Below the pieces are notes generated by a model. It was not told where the DNA came from. It worked only from the letters and a program-made list of their open reading frames with translations, and did not search any database. This document shows, piece after piece, positions 44,345-53,173 of a stretch of DNA of 64,000 nucleotides. Where the stretch lies: NCBI GenBank assembly GCA_910577665.1, contig CAJTOJ010000005.1:55721-119720 (forward strand). The letters are read 5' to 3'. Origin of the DNA: an uncultured Acetatifactor sp. Lineage in GTDB: Bacteria; Bacillota; Clostridia; Lachnospirales; Lachnospiraceae. Position numbers and translations under genes: made by a program. Positions within the stretch are counted from its first letter, which is position 1. Every line of letters starts with the position of its first letter.

Positions 44345-45166
44345 TTACTTCTCCTGCTCCAGCATCCTCACCATCTCCTCCTCGTAGGGTGTCCCCACCA
44401 GCCCCACCATCCGGAAATCCCGTTTGTTCGCCCGCACCAGGTAATCGATATAGGAGACCATCATATAGGCCGTAAACACATACCCGCAGGGCTGCATATG
44501 GCCTCCCAGATAGAAGTCATCGTAAAATTTCTGGTCATAGACAGGGGCGTACCGGCGCAGGTCAATCACATAGGTATTCGGGAAAAATCCGGCCATCTCC
44601 CGCAGCAGACTGGCATGGCCGTCTCCCTGTTCCCGTGCCTTCCGGGTCTGCTTCTCCTCCCTGGGCATCGTCACCAGGAAAAATTTGGCATGGGGGGAAA
44701 TCTCTTGCAGCCGCTGTATGATCTGTCCGTAATATCCGGCGAAGGTTGGCTTGTTCTCCCGGTAATCCTCCCTGCAGATATCCCCGATCTCCCCCACCTC
44801 CATGCCGCCCCTGCCATAGAGGTCATTCCCGCCCAGGGCCAGTATATACGCCTGGCAGGCATATTCCCTGCCCCAGTACCCGTGCTCCCCGGCCCAGCTG
44901 TCGCAGTACTCCCGGGCAGTCATGCCGCCCCTGGAGAAATTGTACACCCGGCTTCCTGTCATCCTGGCCAGGCACTGACCCCAGGAGTACTCATACAGGT
45001 CGTGGTAAGTCTTGTTCCCTTCCTCATCCAGTCCCTCAAACTCCCCACTGGAGAGGCTGTCCCCCACACAGCCGATGGTCCGGAAGATGCTGGCGAAGCC
45101 GCCGTCTGTGCGGATATGATCCAGGGGCTTTTCCCCGGGCTGTACATAAAATCTGTCCATCTCCAT
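44345..45166 (-). CDS. SGNH/GDSL hydrolase
   Basis: A 273-residue serine esterase of the SGNH fold without signal peptide. I start at the ATG at 45166 (MEMDRFYVQPGEK) because AGGAGG is nine bases upstream. Block I reads TIGCVGDSLSSGEF with the nucleophile Ser; the Asn block is LALGGNDLYGRGGM; the Asp-x-x-His block is in a FYDDFYLGGHMQ stretch, although spacing is unusual. It is the last gene of the glycan locus and probably removes acyl groups from an imported oligosaccharide. The esterase ahead of it ends 59 bases upstream. Confidence 0.85.
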   Translation of the reverse strand: MEMDRFYVQPGEKPLDHIRTDGGFASIFRTIGCVGDSLSSGEFEGLDEEGNKTYHDLYEYSWGQCLARMTGSRVYNFSRGGMTAREYCDSWAGEHGYWGREYACQAYILALGGNDLYGRGGMEVGEIGDICREDYRENKPTFAGYYGQIIQRLQEISPHAKFFLVTMPREEKQTRKAREQGDGHASLLREMAGFFPNTYVIDLRRYAPVYDQKFYDDFYLGGHMQPCGYVFTAYMMVSYIDYLVRANKRDFRMVGLVGTPYEEEMVRMLEQEK

Positions 45167-45225
45167 TGTTCCGTTCCTCCTTTTTTCGTTTCTCCTGTCC
45201 CAGACAGGGAAACCCAACATTTCCG

Positions 45226-46296
45226 TCACAGCCACTTCCCCAGGAATTCCATCACACCCTCCCCCACCCACTGGTGTCCGCCGGGATGGACGGCATGTAC
45301 CAGCCTCTCTTCCGCACCATACAGACGGTAGGCTCTCCTGGCAGTCTCCACCTGGGGATACACATTCCCAAGCCCGGAAGGACCGTTCAGTCCGTCCTGC
45401 GCCCCGGACTCGATGAACAGCGGACGGGGTGCAATCATGGCCCCCATATCCCCCATGTCCATGGTCTCCCACATATGGGGCACATAGTTGCAGGCACAGT
45501 TGGCCGCCAGCACCACCAGGGATTCCTTCATGCCGTAGAAATAACCGCTGGTGACTGCTGCCTTGATCCGGCTATCCAGGGCCGCCAGCCAGAGGGTCTG
45601 CTGTCCGCCCCCTGACATGCCCGCGCAGCCGATCCTGTCCCTGTCTACCCCCGGCTGTTCCTGTGCGAAGTCCACCAGCCGCATCAGGTCCCATACGGCC
45701 AGACCGATGACTGACTGGCCAAACCCGATGGCCACCTGCAGAAGTTCCCTGTGGGAATTGCCCTGCCAGGCAGTGGCGCTGTCTCCCTGCTGTCCGGCCT
45801 CCCGTCTCTGTCCGGCCCCCCTCTCATCCGGGCAGAATGCCATGTACCCCGCCTTTGCCAGGGATTCTGCCAGGCATTCCCCGGACAGGTATTGCTTCAT
45901 GGCCTGGACGCCGGGGTTGTCCCAGTCCCGGATGGTGCCTTCCTTGCCGGAGCCATGGCCGTGGGGCAGGATCAGGGCTGCCCCGTTGGGCGTATCCGGA
46001 CGCAGCAGGTAGAACGGCATGGTGATCCCCGGTTCTGTCTGGATCGTCCAGTATTCCTTCTGGTACCCTTCCCTCTTCACGGACTCCCATTTCCTTGGAT
46101 CCGGGTCTGTCCGGACGCAGCGGTTTATCCCCGAGATTTCCCTAAGCCTCTCTGCTGCCCCCTGATACCAGTCCGCATGTCCCTGACGGTCCTGTGCATG
46201 GAAAGCCCACTTTCTCTCCGTGCGCTCATACCTTTCTGCCATGGCTTCCAAAGTGGTGTAGTAGCGTTCTGTCTGTTTCTCCTTGTTCTCTGACAT
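45226..46296 (-). CDS. acetyl xylan esterase-like alpha/beta hydrolase
   Basis: A 356-residue alpha/beta hydrolase of the acetyl-xylan-esterase/Abhydrolase_7 type, predicted cytoplasmic. The start at 46296 (MSENKEKQTERYY) follows AGAAGG by eight bases. It shows the HGHGSGKEG oxyanion region, the nucleophile elbow GCAGMSGGGQQTLW, an Asp in FIESGAQDGLN and the His in AVHPGGHQWVGEG. The upstream GH106-like gene ends within about six bases of it, so the two are translated together. Likely role: deacylation of sugars before or after glycosidase attack. Confidence 0.87.
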   Translation of the reverse strand: MSENKEKQTERYYTTLEAMAERYERTERKWAFHAQDRQGHADWYQGAAERLREISGINRCVRTDPDPRKWESVKREGYQKEYWTIQTEPGITMPFYLLRPDTPNGAALILPHGHGSGKEGTIRDWDNPGVQAMKQYLSGECLAESLAKAGYMAFCPDERGAGQRREAGQQGDSATAWQGNSHRELLQVAIGFGQSVIGLAVWDLMRLVDFAQEQPGVDRDRIGCAGMSGGGQQTLWLAALDSRIKAAVTSGYFYGMKESLVVLAANCACNYVPHMWETMDMGDMGAMIAPRPLFIESGAQDGLNGPSGLGNVYPQVETARRAYRLYGAEERLVHAVHPGGHQWVGEGVMEFLGKWL

Positions 46297-46301
46297 ATGT
46301 G

Positions 46302-48947
46302 TCACCTTCTCTTCTTTCTACTAATAGTTAATTTGACTGGACCCAGCAGCCCGGAAGGCTCCATGGGCATGGAACGGGAAAAACCGTCCCTCTGCCAGTG
46401 TACCAGTGTATTTGTCACCCTGGCCTGTAACAGATTGCCTTCCTTTTCCAACACCAGGTCATCCGGCAGTTCCAGCCGGTAGGGCGGCGCGATCCGTACC
46501 CCCAGCGGCCTGCCATTCAGCCACAGTTCCAGGGTCTCATACACTTCCCCGCAGTCGATCTCCACCCTGTCCCCAGCCTCTGCCACCGGACAGTCGAAGA
46601 CGGCTTCATATTCCATCACACCGCTGAAGGACGGGAACCTTCCAGGTGCCGTCACATCCTCCAGCATTTCCCACTCCTGGATATCATGATACACTTCCCG
46701 CCTGCAATCGTCCAGCCTTACCTTCCAACCCTGTCTGGGCACCAGGACGCATTCCTCCTGCAGAACATCTCCTTCCTGCAAGGCATCTCCCTCCTGCATG
46801 GTACCTCCTTCCCCTAAGCTCTCCCCGGATCCAGGCCTGTCTCCTTCCCCTGCCTGACCGGCATAGAAGATACAGGCCTCCCCAGGCCCCAGGTGCAGGC
46901 GCACCCGTCCGTCCTGCTCCCCTGCCCCCGGTTCCCGGACGGGGAACAATCTGTTGTCAAAGGCATCATACCGCCAGAGTCCTTTTCCTGCCCCTGGCAG
47001 GGATACCCGGACATCTGTCTCCTCTGTCACAGACTCATTGAAGAACAGATAGAAGTTCCCCTCCTGCTGGCGGTAAGGGAAAAACCGCAGTCCCGGCGCT
47101 GCAGGCACACAGCCTGCTCCCTCTATGCCAAGCCCATGCAGATAGGAAACCAGTTCTGCCTTCTGGAGCAGCAGGCCTTCCCCACGGTACCGCTCCCCTG
47201 TTTCCAGCACCATGGGCCACTGATCCAGAAAGAGGATCTGCATCCCTGCTGCCGCTACCGCCGAACACCAGTCCAGTACGGCCTCCGGCAGATAGGCACA
47301 GTAGGGCAGGATCAGCACCCGGCAGGAAACCTGTCCTGCCGTAAGCCTGCCACCCCTGCAGGACCCCCGGAGGGCATCCTCCGGAAGCACCGCATAGGGG
47401 ATCTGGGCCTGGGCCAGGAGCCTTCCTGTCTCCTCAAAGGGTTCCCAGTCTCCAGCCCACTCCCCACAGGCATTGTAGAAGATCCCCACCTCCCAGGCCG
47501 GGCTGCCTCCCTGGATCAGATGGCTGACCCGGTTCATATAGTCCATGAGCCTGCCAAAATAAGGGTACTGGGGGTTGATCCCCCTGGCATAAAAATGGGG
47601 CGGACAGTCCGGATCCGGGAAGTCATGCATGGTAAAGGCATGGGGCACGAAGCAGTTCACCCCCCGCACCAGCATATGGTCTGCCAGCCATTTCATGAGC
47701 TTCAACCCTTCTGCCCATCCGTAGGCCCCGAAGATCTCGCACATGGTGCGTCCCTTTTTCCCCGGATCCAGGTAGGCCAGGCTGACCCCCATGGCCGCCA
47801 GCCCGTAGTGGAAGAACCTTCCATCGTAAGTCCCTTTTCCTCCTATGGCGTGAAACTTCCTGTCATCGAACCCTGGACGGATCTGCTGGAGCACCACATC
47901 GATGCCTGCCATGTCCTGGCCTGCCAGCGCCCGGAAATAGTGTCCCGTTCCCAGGCCCAGCATGGCATGGCAGCCGTTGTCCTCGATCACATGGCCTATG
48001 TATTCTACCCCGTGTCCCCTGCACCAGTCCCCGATCTGGCCACAGAAGTTCTCCCCGTACAGCCTTGTCACCAGATCCATATATTCTACCCTGGATCTGG
48101 GGGAGATTCCCTCCAGGTCACAGAACAGGGCCGTCAGGCAGACCCCGTAGCCTTCTCCCCACTTCTCCTGTAACAGTCCCTCCAGCTGCCCACACCAGGG
48201 CAGGGGTTCCTGGGAATGCCCCACCCTGTAATGGGCCACCGCATTGCCAATCTCCGGCTCATCAGAGAAAAATCCCGCAAACAGGCCCCCGAACAGCTTC
48301 CCATAATGGGCAAAATGTGGTTCGTACACCGTATCCAGGAAGAAACGCACCGCCTCCCGGTCCAGCGTGTTGATATAACCCGGCCGCATCCTGGCGGCTT
48401 TTGTAGTGACCTTCAGAACGGTCACCACCCAGTCTCCCTCCGGCACATCCCAGTACAGGATCCCGTCCTTCACACTGCCTCCCAGATCCCACACCCGGCA
48501 AAGCCGCTCCTCCTGCCCGTCTACCCTGCGCCCTGCCGTCACAGCCGCCAGGTGCTCCCCCTCATCCAGATCCAGGATAATCCCTGCATGTTTCATGGGG
48601 CCGCACACATCCACATGATAGTAGTCCAGAAGACGTTTTCCATAGGGGGAATCCTTCCCCACCTGCCCGTTGGCATAGCCGCTGGGAAAATGGGCGTCAT
48701 CCAGCACCCAGACACGCATGTCCAGGTTCCCTGCCTCCTCCAGGATCACATCCATATCCCGCCACCAGCCCTCCCCCACATAATCCGGATGGGGCCTGGA
48801 CTCTATACACACCGCCCGGATGCCCGACTGCCGGATCCGCTGCATGCCTTCCCGAAGTAGTTCTTCCCCTTCCCCGTGCTGCCAGAAAAAGGGAAGAATG
48901 CAATTCTCCTCCCTGCCTTCCAGTACTTCCCGCAATCTCTGTTCCAT
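46302..48947 (-). CDS. glycoside hydrolase, GH106-like
   Basis: An 881-residue enzyme related to the 1064-residue one at 18183-21377. Its opening ILPFFWQHGEGEELLREGM and VWVLDDAHFPSGYANG loop match the other's WSWNSTMEEEQI and WLYDEDRWPSGSAGG. A barrel follows, then a catalytic-looking GFFSDEPEIGNA and EYIGHVIEDNGCH, and a beta-sandwich end with WLNGRPLGVRIAPPYRLEL. No signal peptide. AAGGAGG is four bases before the ATG. Within the operon it lies between the transporter lipoprotein and two esterases. Rhamnosidase activity is a family-based guess. Confidence 0.82.
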   Translation of the reverse strand: MEQRLREVLEGREENCILPFFWQHGEGEELLREGMQRIRQSGIRAVCIESRPHPDYVGEGWWRDMDVILEEAGNLDMRVWVLDDAHFPSGYANGQVGKDSPYGKRLLDYYHVDVCGPMKHAGIILDLDEGEHLAAVTAGRRVDGQEERLCRVWDLGGSVKDGILYWDVPEGDWVVTVLKVTTKAARMRPGYINTLDREAVRFFLDTVYEPHFAHYGKLFGGLFAGFFSDEPEIGNAVAHYRVGHSQEPLPWCGQLEGLLQEKWGEGYGVCLTALFCDLEGISPRSRVEYMDLVTRLYGENFCGQIGDWCRGHGVEYIGHVIEDNGCHAMLGLGTGHYFRALAGQDMAGIDVVLQQIRPGFDDRKFHAIGGKGTYDGRFFHYGLAAMGVSLAYLDPGKKGRTMCEIFGAYGWAEGLKLMKWLADHMLVRGVNCFVPHAFTMHDFPDPDCPPHFYARGINPQYPYFGRLMDYMNRVSHLIQGGSPAWEVGIFYNACGEWAGDWEPFEETGRLLAQAQIPYAVLPEDALRGSCRGGRLTAGQVSCRVLILPYCAYLPEAVLDWCSAVAAAGMQILFLDQWPMVLETGERYRGEGLLLQKAELVSYLHGLGIEGAGCVPAAPGLRFFPYRQQEGNFYLFFNESVTEETDVRVSLPGAGKGLWRYDAFDNRLFPVREPGAGEQDGRVRLHLGPGEACIFYAGQAGEGDRPGSGESLGEGGTMQEGDALQEGDVLQEECVLVPRQGWKVRLDDCRREVYHDIQEWEMLEDVTAPGRFPSFSGVMEYEAVFDCPVAEAGDRVEIDCGEVYETLELWLNGRPLGVRIAPPYRLELPDDLVLEKEGNLLQARVTNTLVHWQRDGFSRSMPMEPSGLLGPVKLTISRKKRR

Positions 48948-49071
48948 ACGCCCTCCTTCGATTCCGCATAGTGCCCCATCCCACTGTGGTTCTGCCCGTT
49001 CCTGCCGGGCAGACTGTTACCCCTAAGGACACCCCCGCTGGTATGGTGCCTCTTACATCCCATCCACGCCG

Positions 49072-49103
49072 GGAAGGCTGCCGCCTACAGGCAGCAGCCT
49101 TCC
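49072..49103 (-). promoter_or_regulatory. stem-loop between lipoprotein and GH genes
   Basis: GGAAGGCTGC (49072-49081) and GCAGCCTTCC (49094-49103) form a perfect 10-bp stem just after the solute-binding gene. On the minus strand no T run follows, so it may protect the 3' end of the lipoprotein mRNA. That is a common way to make more binding protein than downstream enzyme. Confidence 0.5.
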
Positions 49104-49150
49104 TCTTTTGCCCTGCCGGTTTTCCCGGCCGTCCACCTGCGGGATATTCC

Positions 49151-50806
49151 TTACTTGTTTGCCTTGTGCTGCTCATTTACCTCATCCATAACCTGCTGTC
49201 CACCGGATGCCAGCCACTGGTCCCATGCCGCCTGCAGACCCGCCTGGTCAATGTCCCCCACGATGTACTGGGTCCTGGCGTCATCCAGGATCAGATCCAG
49301 GTTCCCTCCGTTGGCTGCATAAGTAGCAGAATTCCCCAGATATCCAAGGGCAGGGTTCGGTACCACGATCCCGGCTGTCTCTGCAAACGCATCTGTCATG
49401 GCCCTGTCTGCTTCCGTGCGGTGGAATACATAATTGGTGGGATTGGCATTGGGCATATACGGTGTCATCTGGTTCAGCCCGCTATATCCCTTATGCAGGG
49501 CCTTGTCCTCCTTATTGATCTGTACCACTTCTCCGTTCTCATCCAGTTCCCAATGGATACCTTCCAGGCCATACATTACCAGCATAAGCATTTCATCGTC
49601 CGACATCTTATCCAGGAACTCCAGACATGCCCTTACTTCCGCTTCAGACTTGGCAGCCCTGGTTATGGCGAAGAAACCTGTCAGGGAAGTGGCCAGTGCC
49701 CGTGCATTTGTCCCATCCAGGGAGATACTGGGCGCAAAACTCATTGTAGCAGTTTCCTCCGGATGTGTCACGCTCTTGATGTCATTCTGGGTAAAATAAT
49801 CCCAGATTCTTCTTCCGTCATCGATACAGTCGCAGTAAGCTCCTGCCACGGAATTGTAATTGTCATCCTTCCAGGATCCGGTATCCCGGATGGCCCAGTC
49901 CTTCGCGATCAGTCCGTCATCGTACAGCTTCTTGAACCAGTTCAGCGCTTCCATGTACTCCTGCGTCATGTGTACGGGAACCAGTTCCCCGGCCTCATTC
50001 TCCACCCACTTGTTGCCCACACCGAACCATACCTGCATCACGTCCAGGGGACCGGTATATTTGCAGAGGTTCAAGCCGTAGGTGTCATCCTTGCCGTTTC
50101 CATCCGGGTCCCCGTAGGTGAACTGATACAGCATATTGTACACATCATCCACGGTCTTCGGTGCCGCCAGACCCAGGTTCTCTGCCCAGTCCGTGCGGTA
50201 ACTCAGGCCGAAACGTCCCACCTTGTCCGAATTCATATACATGCCGTAGAGGTGTCCATCTACCACAAAGGCCTGGGCCATGGCCGGGTCATACTGGGAC
50301 AGGTTCGGATAATCCTGCGCATTGTCCACCAGACCCTCAATGGGCCAGAAAGCCCCCGAATGGGCGGAATTCACCACCAGTCCCTTGGAGGCATTGACTG
50401 ACAGGATCATGGGCATACCGTCCACACCTCCAGCCAGGACCGTGCTGAGCTTGTCATCGTAGTTGTCGCTGGTCACCCACTGGATCTCCACTTGATATCC
50501 CGTGTGCTCTTCGATCATATTTAAGATCTGTTCCCCATACTCGCCACTGTTGGGACTACCCTCAAAATCATTCAGCATGATGGTGATAGCGAAATCCTCC
50601 GGCAATTCATCATGCCAGTCCCCCGTGCCCTGGGTCTCCCCACCCTGGGTAGAGCCGCCTGCCACATCGTTTCCGCTTTCCTTGCCCCCGCCATCCGGAT
50701 TATCCTGGGACTGGCTTCCGGGATCCCCGCCACAGCCCGAAAGGACGGTCATGGCCATTGTGGTAGCCAGGGATAGTGCAAGAACCTTTTTCATACCTTT
50801 TCTCAT
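49151..50806 (-). CDS. extracellular solute-binding lipoprotein (LplA type)
   Basis: A 551-residue family 1 solute-binding protein, the receptor of an oligosaccharide ABC importer. It has a lipoprotein signal with the lipobox LSGC near residue 24, then a Gly/Ser/Asp-rich linker and a two-lobe binding domain. The pattern NMIEEHTGYQVEIQWVTSDN after the linker and the late 'NPALGYLGNSATYA' fit LplA/YtcQ-type proteins. AAGGAGG lies eight bases before the ATG. Two permease genes precede it; an ATPase (usually a shared MsmX type) is not in the window. Confidence 0.93.
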   Translation of the reverse strand: MRKGMKKVLALSLATTMAMTVLSGCGGDPGSQSQDNPDGGGKESGNDVAGGSTQGGETQGTGDWHDELPEDFAITIMLNDFEGSPNSGEYGEQILNMIEEHTGYQVEIQWVTSDNYDDKLSTVLAGGVDGMPMILSVNASKGLVVNSAHSGAFWPIEGLVDNAQDYPNLSQYDPAMAQAFVVDGHLYGMYMNSDKVGRFGLSYRTDWAENLGLAAPKTVDDVYNMLYQFTYGDPDGNGKDDTYGLNLCKYTGPLDVMQVWFGVGNKWVENEAGELVPVHMTQEYMEALNWFKKLYDDGLIAKDWAIRDTGSWKDDNYNSVAGAYCDCIDDGRRIWDYFTQNDIKSVTHPEETATMSFAPSISLDGTNARALATSLTGFFAITRAAKSEAEVRACLEFLDKMSDDEMLMLVMYGLEGIHWELDENGEVVQINKEDKALHKGYSGLNQMTPYMPNANPTNYVFHRTEADRAMTDAFAETAGIVVPNPALGYLGNSATYAANGGNLDLILDDARTQYIVGDIDQAGLQAAWDQWLASGGQQVMDEVNEQHKANK

Positions 50807-51054
50807 CTTAAACTTCCTCCTTCTTACTCCATTTTTCTATTTGACACCTATATTAACCCTTGGTACGGCACCAGCCTGTACAGTTTTCCCATCATCCTGT
50901 GCCACTCCACCATAGTCGCTGGCAGGACACCTATACAGACATCCGCTCTTTTTCATGGATAAGGGGCATTCCAGGCCAGGGCCATACCAGGGATAACATC
51001 ACCATTGCGTTTCACATCCGTGCCGTTTCCGGCGGCATTCCAGAAAAGCCGTTG

Positions 51055-51966
51055 TTATCCCTTTACAGCCCCGATCATCACACCCTTTGTAAAGAACTTC
51101 TGCACAAAGGGATATACGATCAAGATGGGCAGAACTGTCACTACCGTGGAAGCCAGTTTCACCGCCTGCTCCGGCGGTGCGCCTGCCACCCCGAAGTCCA
51201 TCCGGCTCCCCAGCAGGTCAAATCCCTGGGCCAGCAGGACGATGGACCGCAGGATCAGCTGGGCTGTCTGCTTGCTGGTATCATTGATGTAGAGCATACA
51301 GCTGAAATAGTCATTCCAGAATCCCACCGCATAGAACAGGCCCATGGATGCCAGGACCGGTTTGGACAGGGGCAGTACAATCCGGGCAAATACTGTAAAA
51401 TCAGACCCTCCGTCCATCACCGTGGCCTCCTCCAGTTCCTTGGGCACCCCCTCGAAGAAATTCTTGATGATGACCATATTGAAGGCGCTGATGGCTCCGG
51501 GCACTGTCAAGGCCGCAAAGCTGTCCAGCATCTTCAGATTTTTCACCAGCAGGAAGGTAGGGATCATTCCCCCCGAAAATACCATGGTAATGATGACCAT
51601 GTTCAGGATCAGGTTCCTTCCCTGGAATTCCTTCTTGGACAGGGGATAGGCAAAGGTAGTGGAAAAGACCATGGCGATGGCTGTGCCAATCACCGTGACA
51701 ATCACTGTGTTCTTCAGCCCGTTCAGGATTCTCCCGTCCTCCAGGATAAATTTGTAGGCATTCAGGGAAAATTCCCTGGGAATGATCAGGAATGGACGCT
51801 GCGCTAGTTCCCGCTCCGTGGCAAAGGATCCCCCGAAGACATACAGAAACGGCAGCACGGCCAGAACCGCCACCAGCCCCACAAAGAGATAAATGCAGAC
51901 CGATGTGATCCGGGTGCTTAGGGAACCCTTTATCTTCTTCCTCTTATATTTCTTCTTTCCAGCCAC
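51055..51966 (-). CDS. carbohydrate ABC permease (LplC/YtcP type)
   Basis: A 303-residue inner-membrane permease with six helices. The frame begins further 5', but AAGGAG lies six bases before a GTG at 51966 (VAGKKKYKRKKIKG), just after the stop of the upstream permease, so I start there. The EAA loop for the ATPase is around ELEEATVMDGGSDFTVFARI with the G-x-x-x-x-x-x-x-I-x-L-P ending. Pairs with the LplB-like permease. Confidence 0.92.
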   Translation of the reverse strand: MAGKKKYKRKKIKGSLSTRITSVCIYLFVGLVAVLAVLPFLYVFGGSFATERELAQRPFLIIPREFSLNAYKFILEDGRILNGLKNTVIVTVIGTAIAMVFSTTFAYPLSKKEFQGRNLILNMVIITMVFSGGMIPTFLLVKNLKMLDSFAALTVPGAISAFNMVIIKNFFEGVPKELEEATVMDGGSDFTVFARIVLPLSKPVLASMGLFYAVGFWNDYFSCMLYINDTSKQTAQLILRSIVLLAQGFDLLGSRMDFGVAGAPPEQAVKLASTVVTVLPILIVYPFVQKFFTKGVMIGAVKG

Positions 51967-51982
51967 CTTGTTCTCCTTTCCA

Positions 51983-52939
51983 TCAGTAAATACCCGATTC
52001 ACCACATTTTTTTGCCAGCCAGTTGGTTCCCATTACCATGATACAGCCCACGATTCCTTTGAACATCCCCACTGCAGTGGAAAAGGAATACTGCCCGTTG
52101 GTGACGCCGATCCGGTATACATACGTATCGAACACCTCTGCCACGGAGCGGTTTAGGGAATTGGCCATCAGGTAGATCTGTTCATATCCTGTATTCAGCA
52201 GGGAACCCACCCGAAGAATCAGCATGATGATAATCGTCCCTTTGATGGCAGGCAGGGTAATGTGCCACATCTGCTGCCACCTGCCGGCCCCGTCCACCCT
52301 GGCTGCCTCATACAGTTCCATATCCACGCCCGCCAGGGCTGCCAGGAACACGATCATGCCCCATCCTGTCTCCTTCCAGATATTCTGGATGAGGATGATC
52401 CCCCGGAAATACTGTTTGCCCGATAAAAACGGCACTGTATGTCCCGTGAAAGCCTGCACGATCAGATTGATAATGCCCGTACCCTCATTCAGCAGGGTAT
52501 AGGTAATGCTGGCCACTACCACAAAAGAGATGAAATGGGGCACATATACCATAGTCTGCACCAGATTCTTATATTTTAAATGCATCACCTCATTGAGCAG
52601 CAAAGCCATAATCACCGGCATGGGGAAGTAAAACAGCAGGTTCAGGAACGATATGGCCAGTGTGTTTCTCAACAGCATGAAAAAATCCGAACCAATGAAG
52701 AAGTTCCTAAAATGCTTCCATCCCACAAAAGGACTTTGCAGGAATCCTGCAAACGGGCTGTAATCCTGGAAGGCAATCATCAGTCCTCCCATGGGAATGT
52801 ACTTGAATATAAGGAAGTAGATACACCCCGGCAGGATCATCAGATACAGGATCCAGTGCCGCCTAACATACTTTCCAAAGGGCACCCTGGGTATGTATTC
52901 TTTTTCTTTTTTTCTTCTTTTCACTTTCGTCTGTTCCAT
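51983..52939 (-). CDS. carbohydrate ABC permease (LplB/YtcO type)
   Basis: A 318-residue permease with six membrane helices. The start at 52939 (MEQTKVKRRKKEK) has AAGGAGG seven bases upstream. After a basic N-terminus come RHWILYLMILPGCIYFLIFK and the helices; the EAA motif reads ELYEAARVDGAGRWQQMWHI with the expected L-P end. It forms the heterodimeric channel with the next gene, from which it is separated by 16 bases. A damaged relative is at 60940-61638. Confidence 0.93.
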   Translation of the reverse strand: MEQTKVKRRKKEKEYIPRVPFGKYVRRHWILYLMILPGCIYFLIFKYIPMGGLMIAFQDYSPFAGFLQSPFVGWKHFRNFFIGSDFFMLLRNTLAISFLNLLFYFPMPVIMALLLNEVMHLKYKNLVQTMVYVPHFISFVVVASITYTLLNEGTGIINLIVQAFTGHTVPFLSGKQYFRGIILIQNIWKETGWGMIVFLAALAGVDMELYEAARVDGAGRWQQMWHITLPAIKGTIIIMLILRVGSLLNTGYEQIYLMANSLNRSVAEVFDTYVYRIGVTNGQYSFSTAVGMFKGIVGCIMVMGTNWLAKKCGESGIY

Positions 52940-53103
52940 GTCACACCCTCCTTCTTCATGGGTCAAATCTAGCATCCTTCATAACCAAAATCAATGTTCC
53001 GATCCTTTGCAATGTTTATTCTGCCCTGTTTTGCAAGATTTGGATACCATGGTTTATACAGAATGCACATAATGCCTTGCATAGAAAAGAATGCGTTTCC
53101 CAA

Positions 53104-53137
53104 AACCAAAAGACACAGGATTGGTTCTCCTGTGTCT
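53104..53137 (-). terminator. terminator between the AraC regulator and the transporter genes
   Basis: On the minus strand GACACAGGA pairs with TCCTGTGTC (plus arms 53112-53120 and 53128-53136), followed by TTTTGGTTTT. The transporter operon therefore must have its own promoter in 52940-53100, though I could not identify a convincing one. Confidence 0.8.
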
Positions 53138-53173
53138 TCTACTGCCTGCCAGATCTCCCGGTGCCTACCCACA

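Noticed and set aside
46893..48173. Plus-strand frame of 426 codons opposite the second GH106-like gene
   Set aside because: Antisense shadow; the minus strand codes for a clear enzyme here.
48971..50401. Plus-strand frame of 476 codons opposite the solute-binding lipoprotein
   Set aside because: Antisense shadow; the minus-strand product has a lipobox and family motifs.
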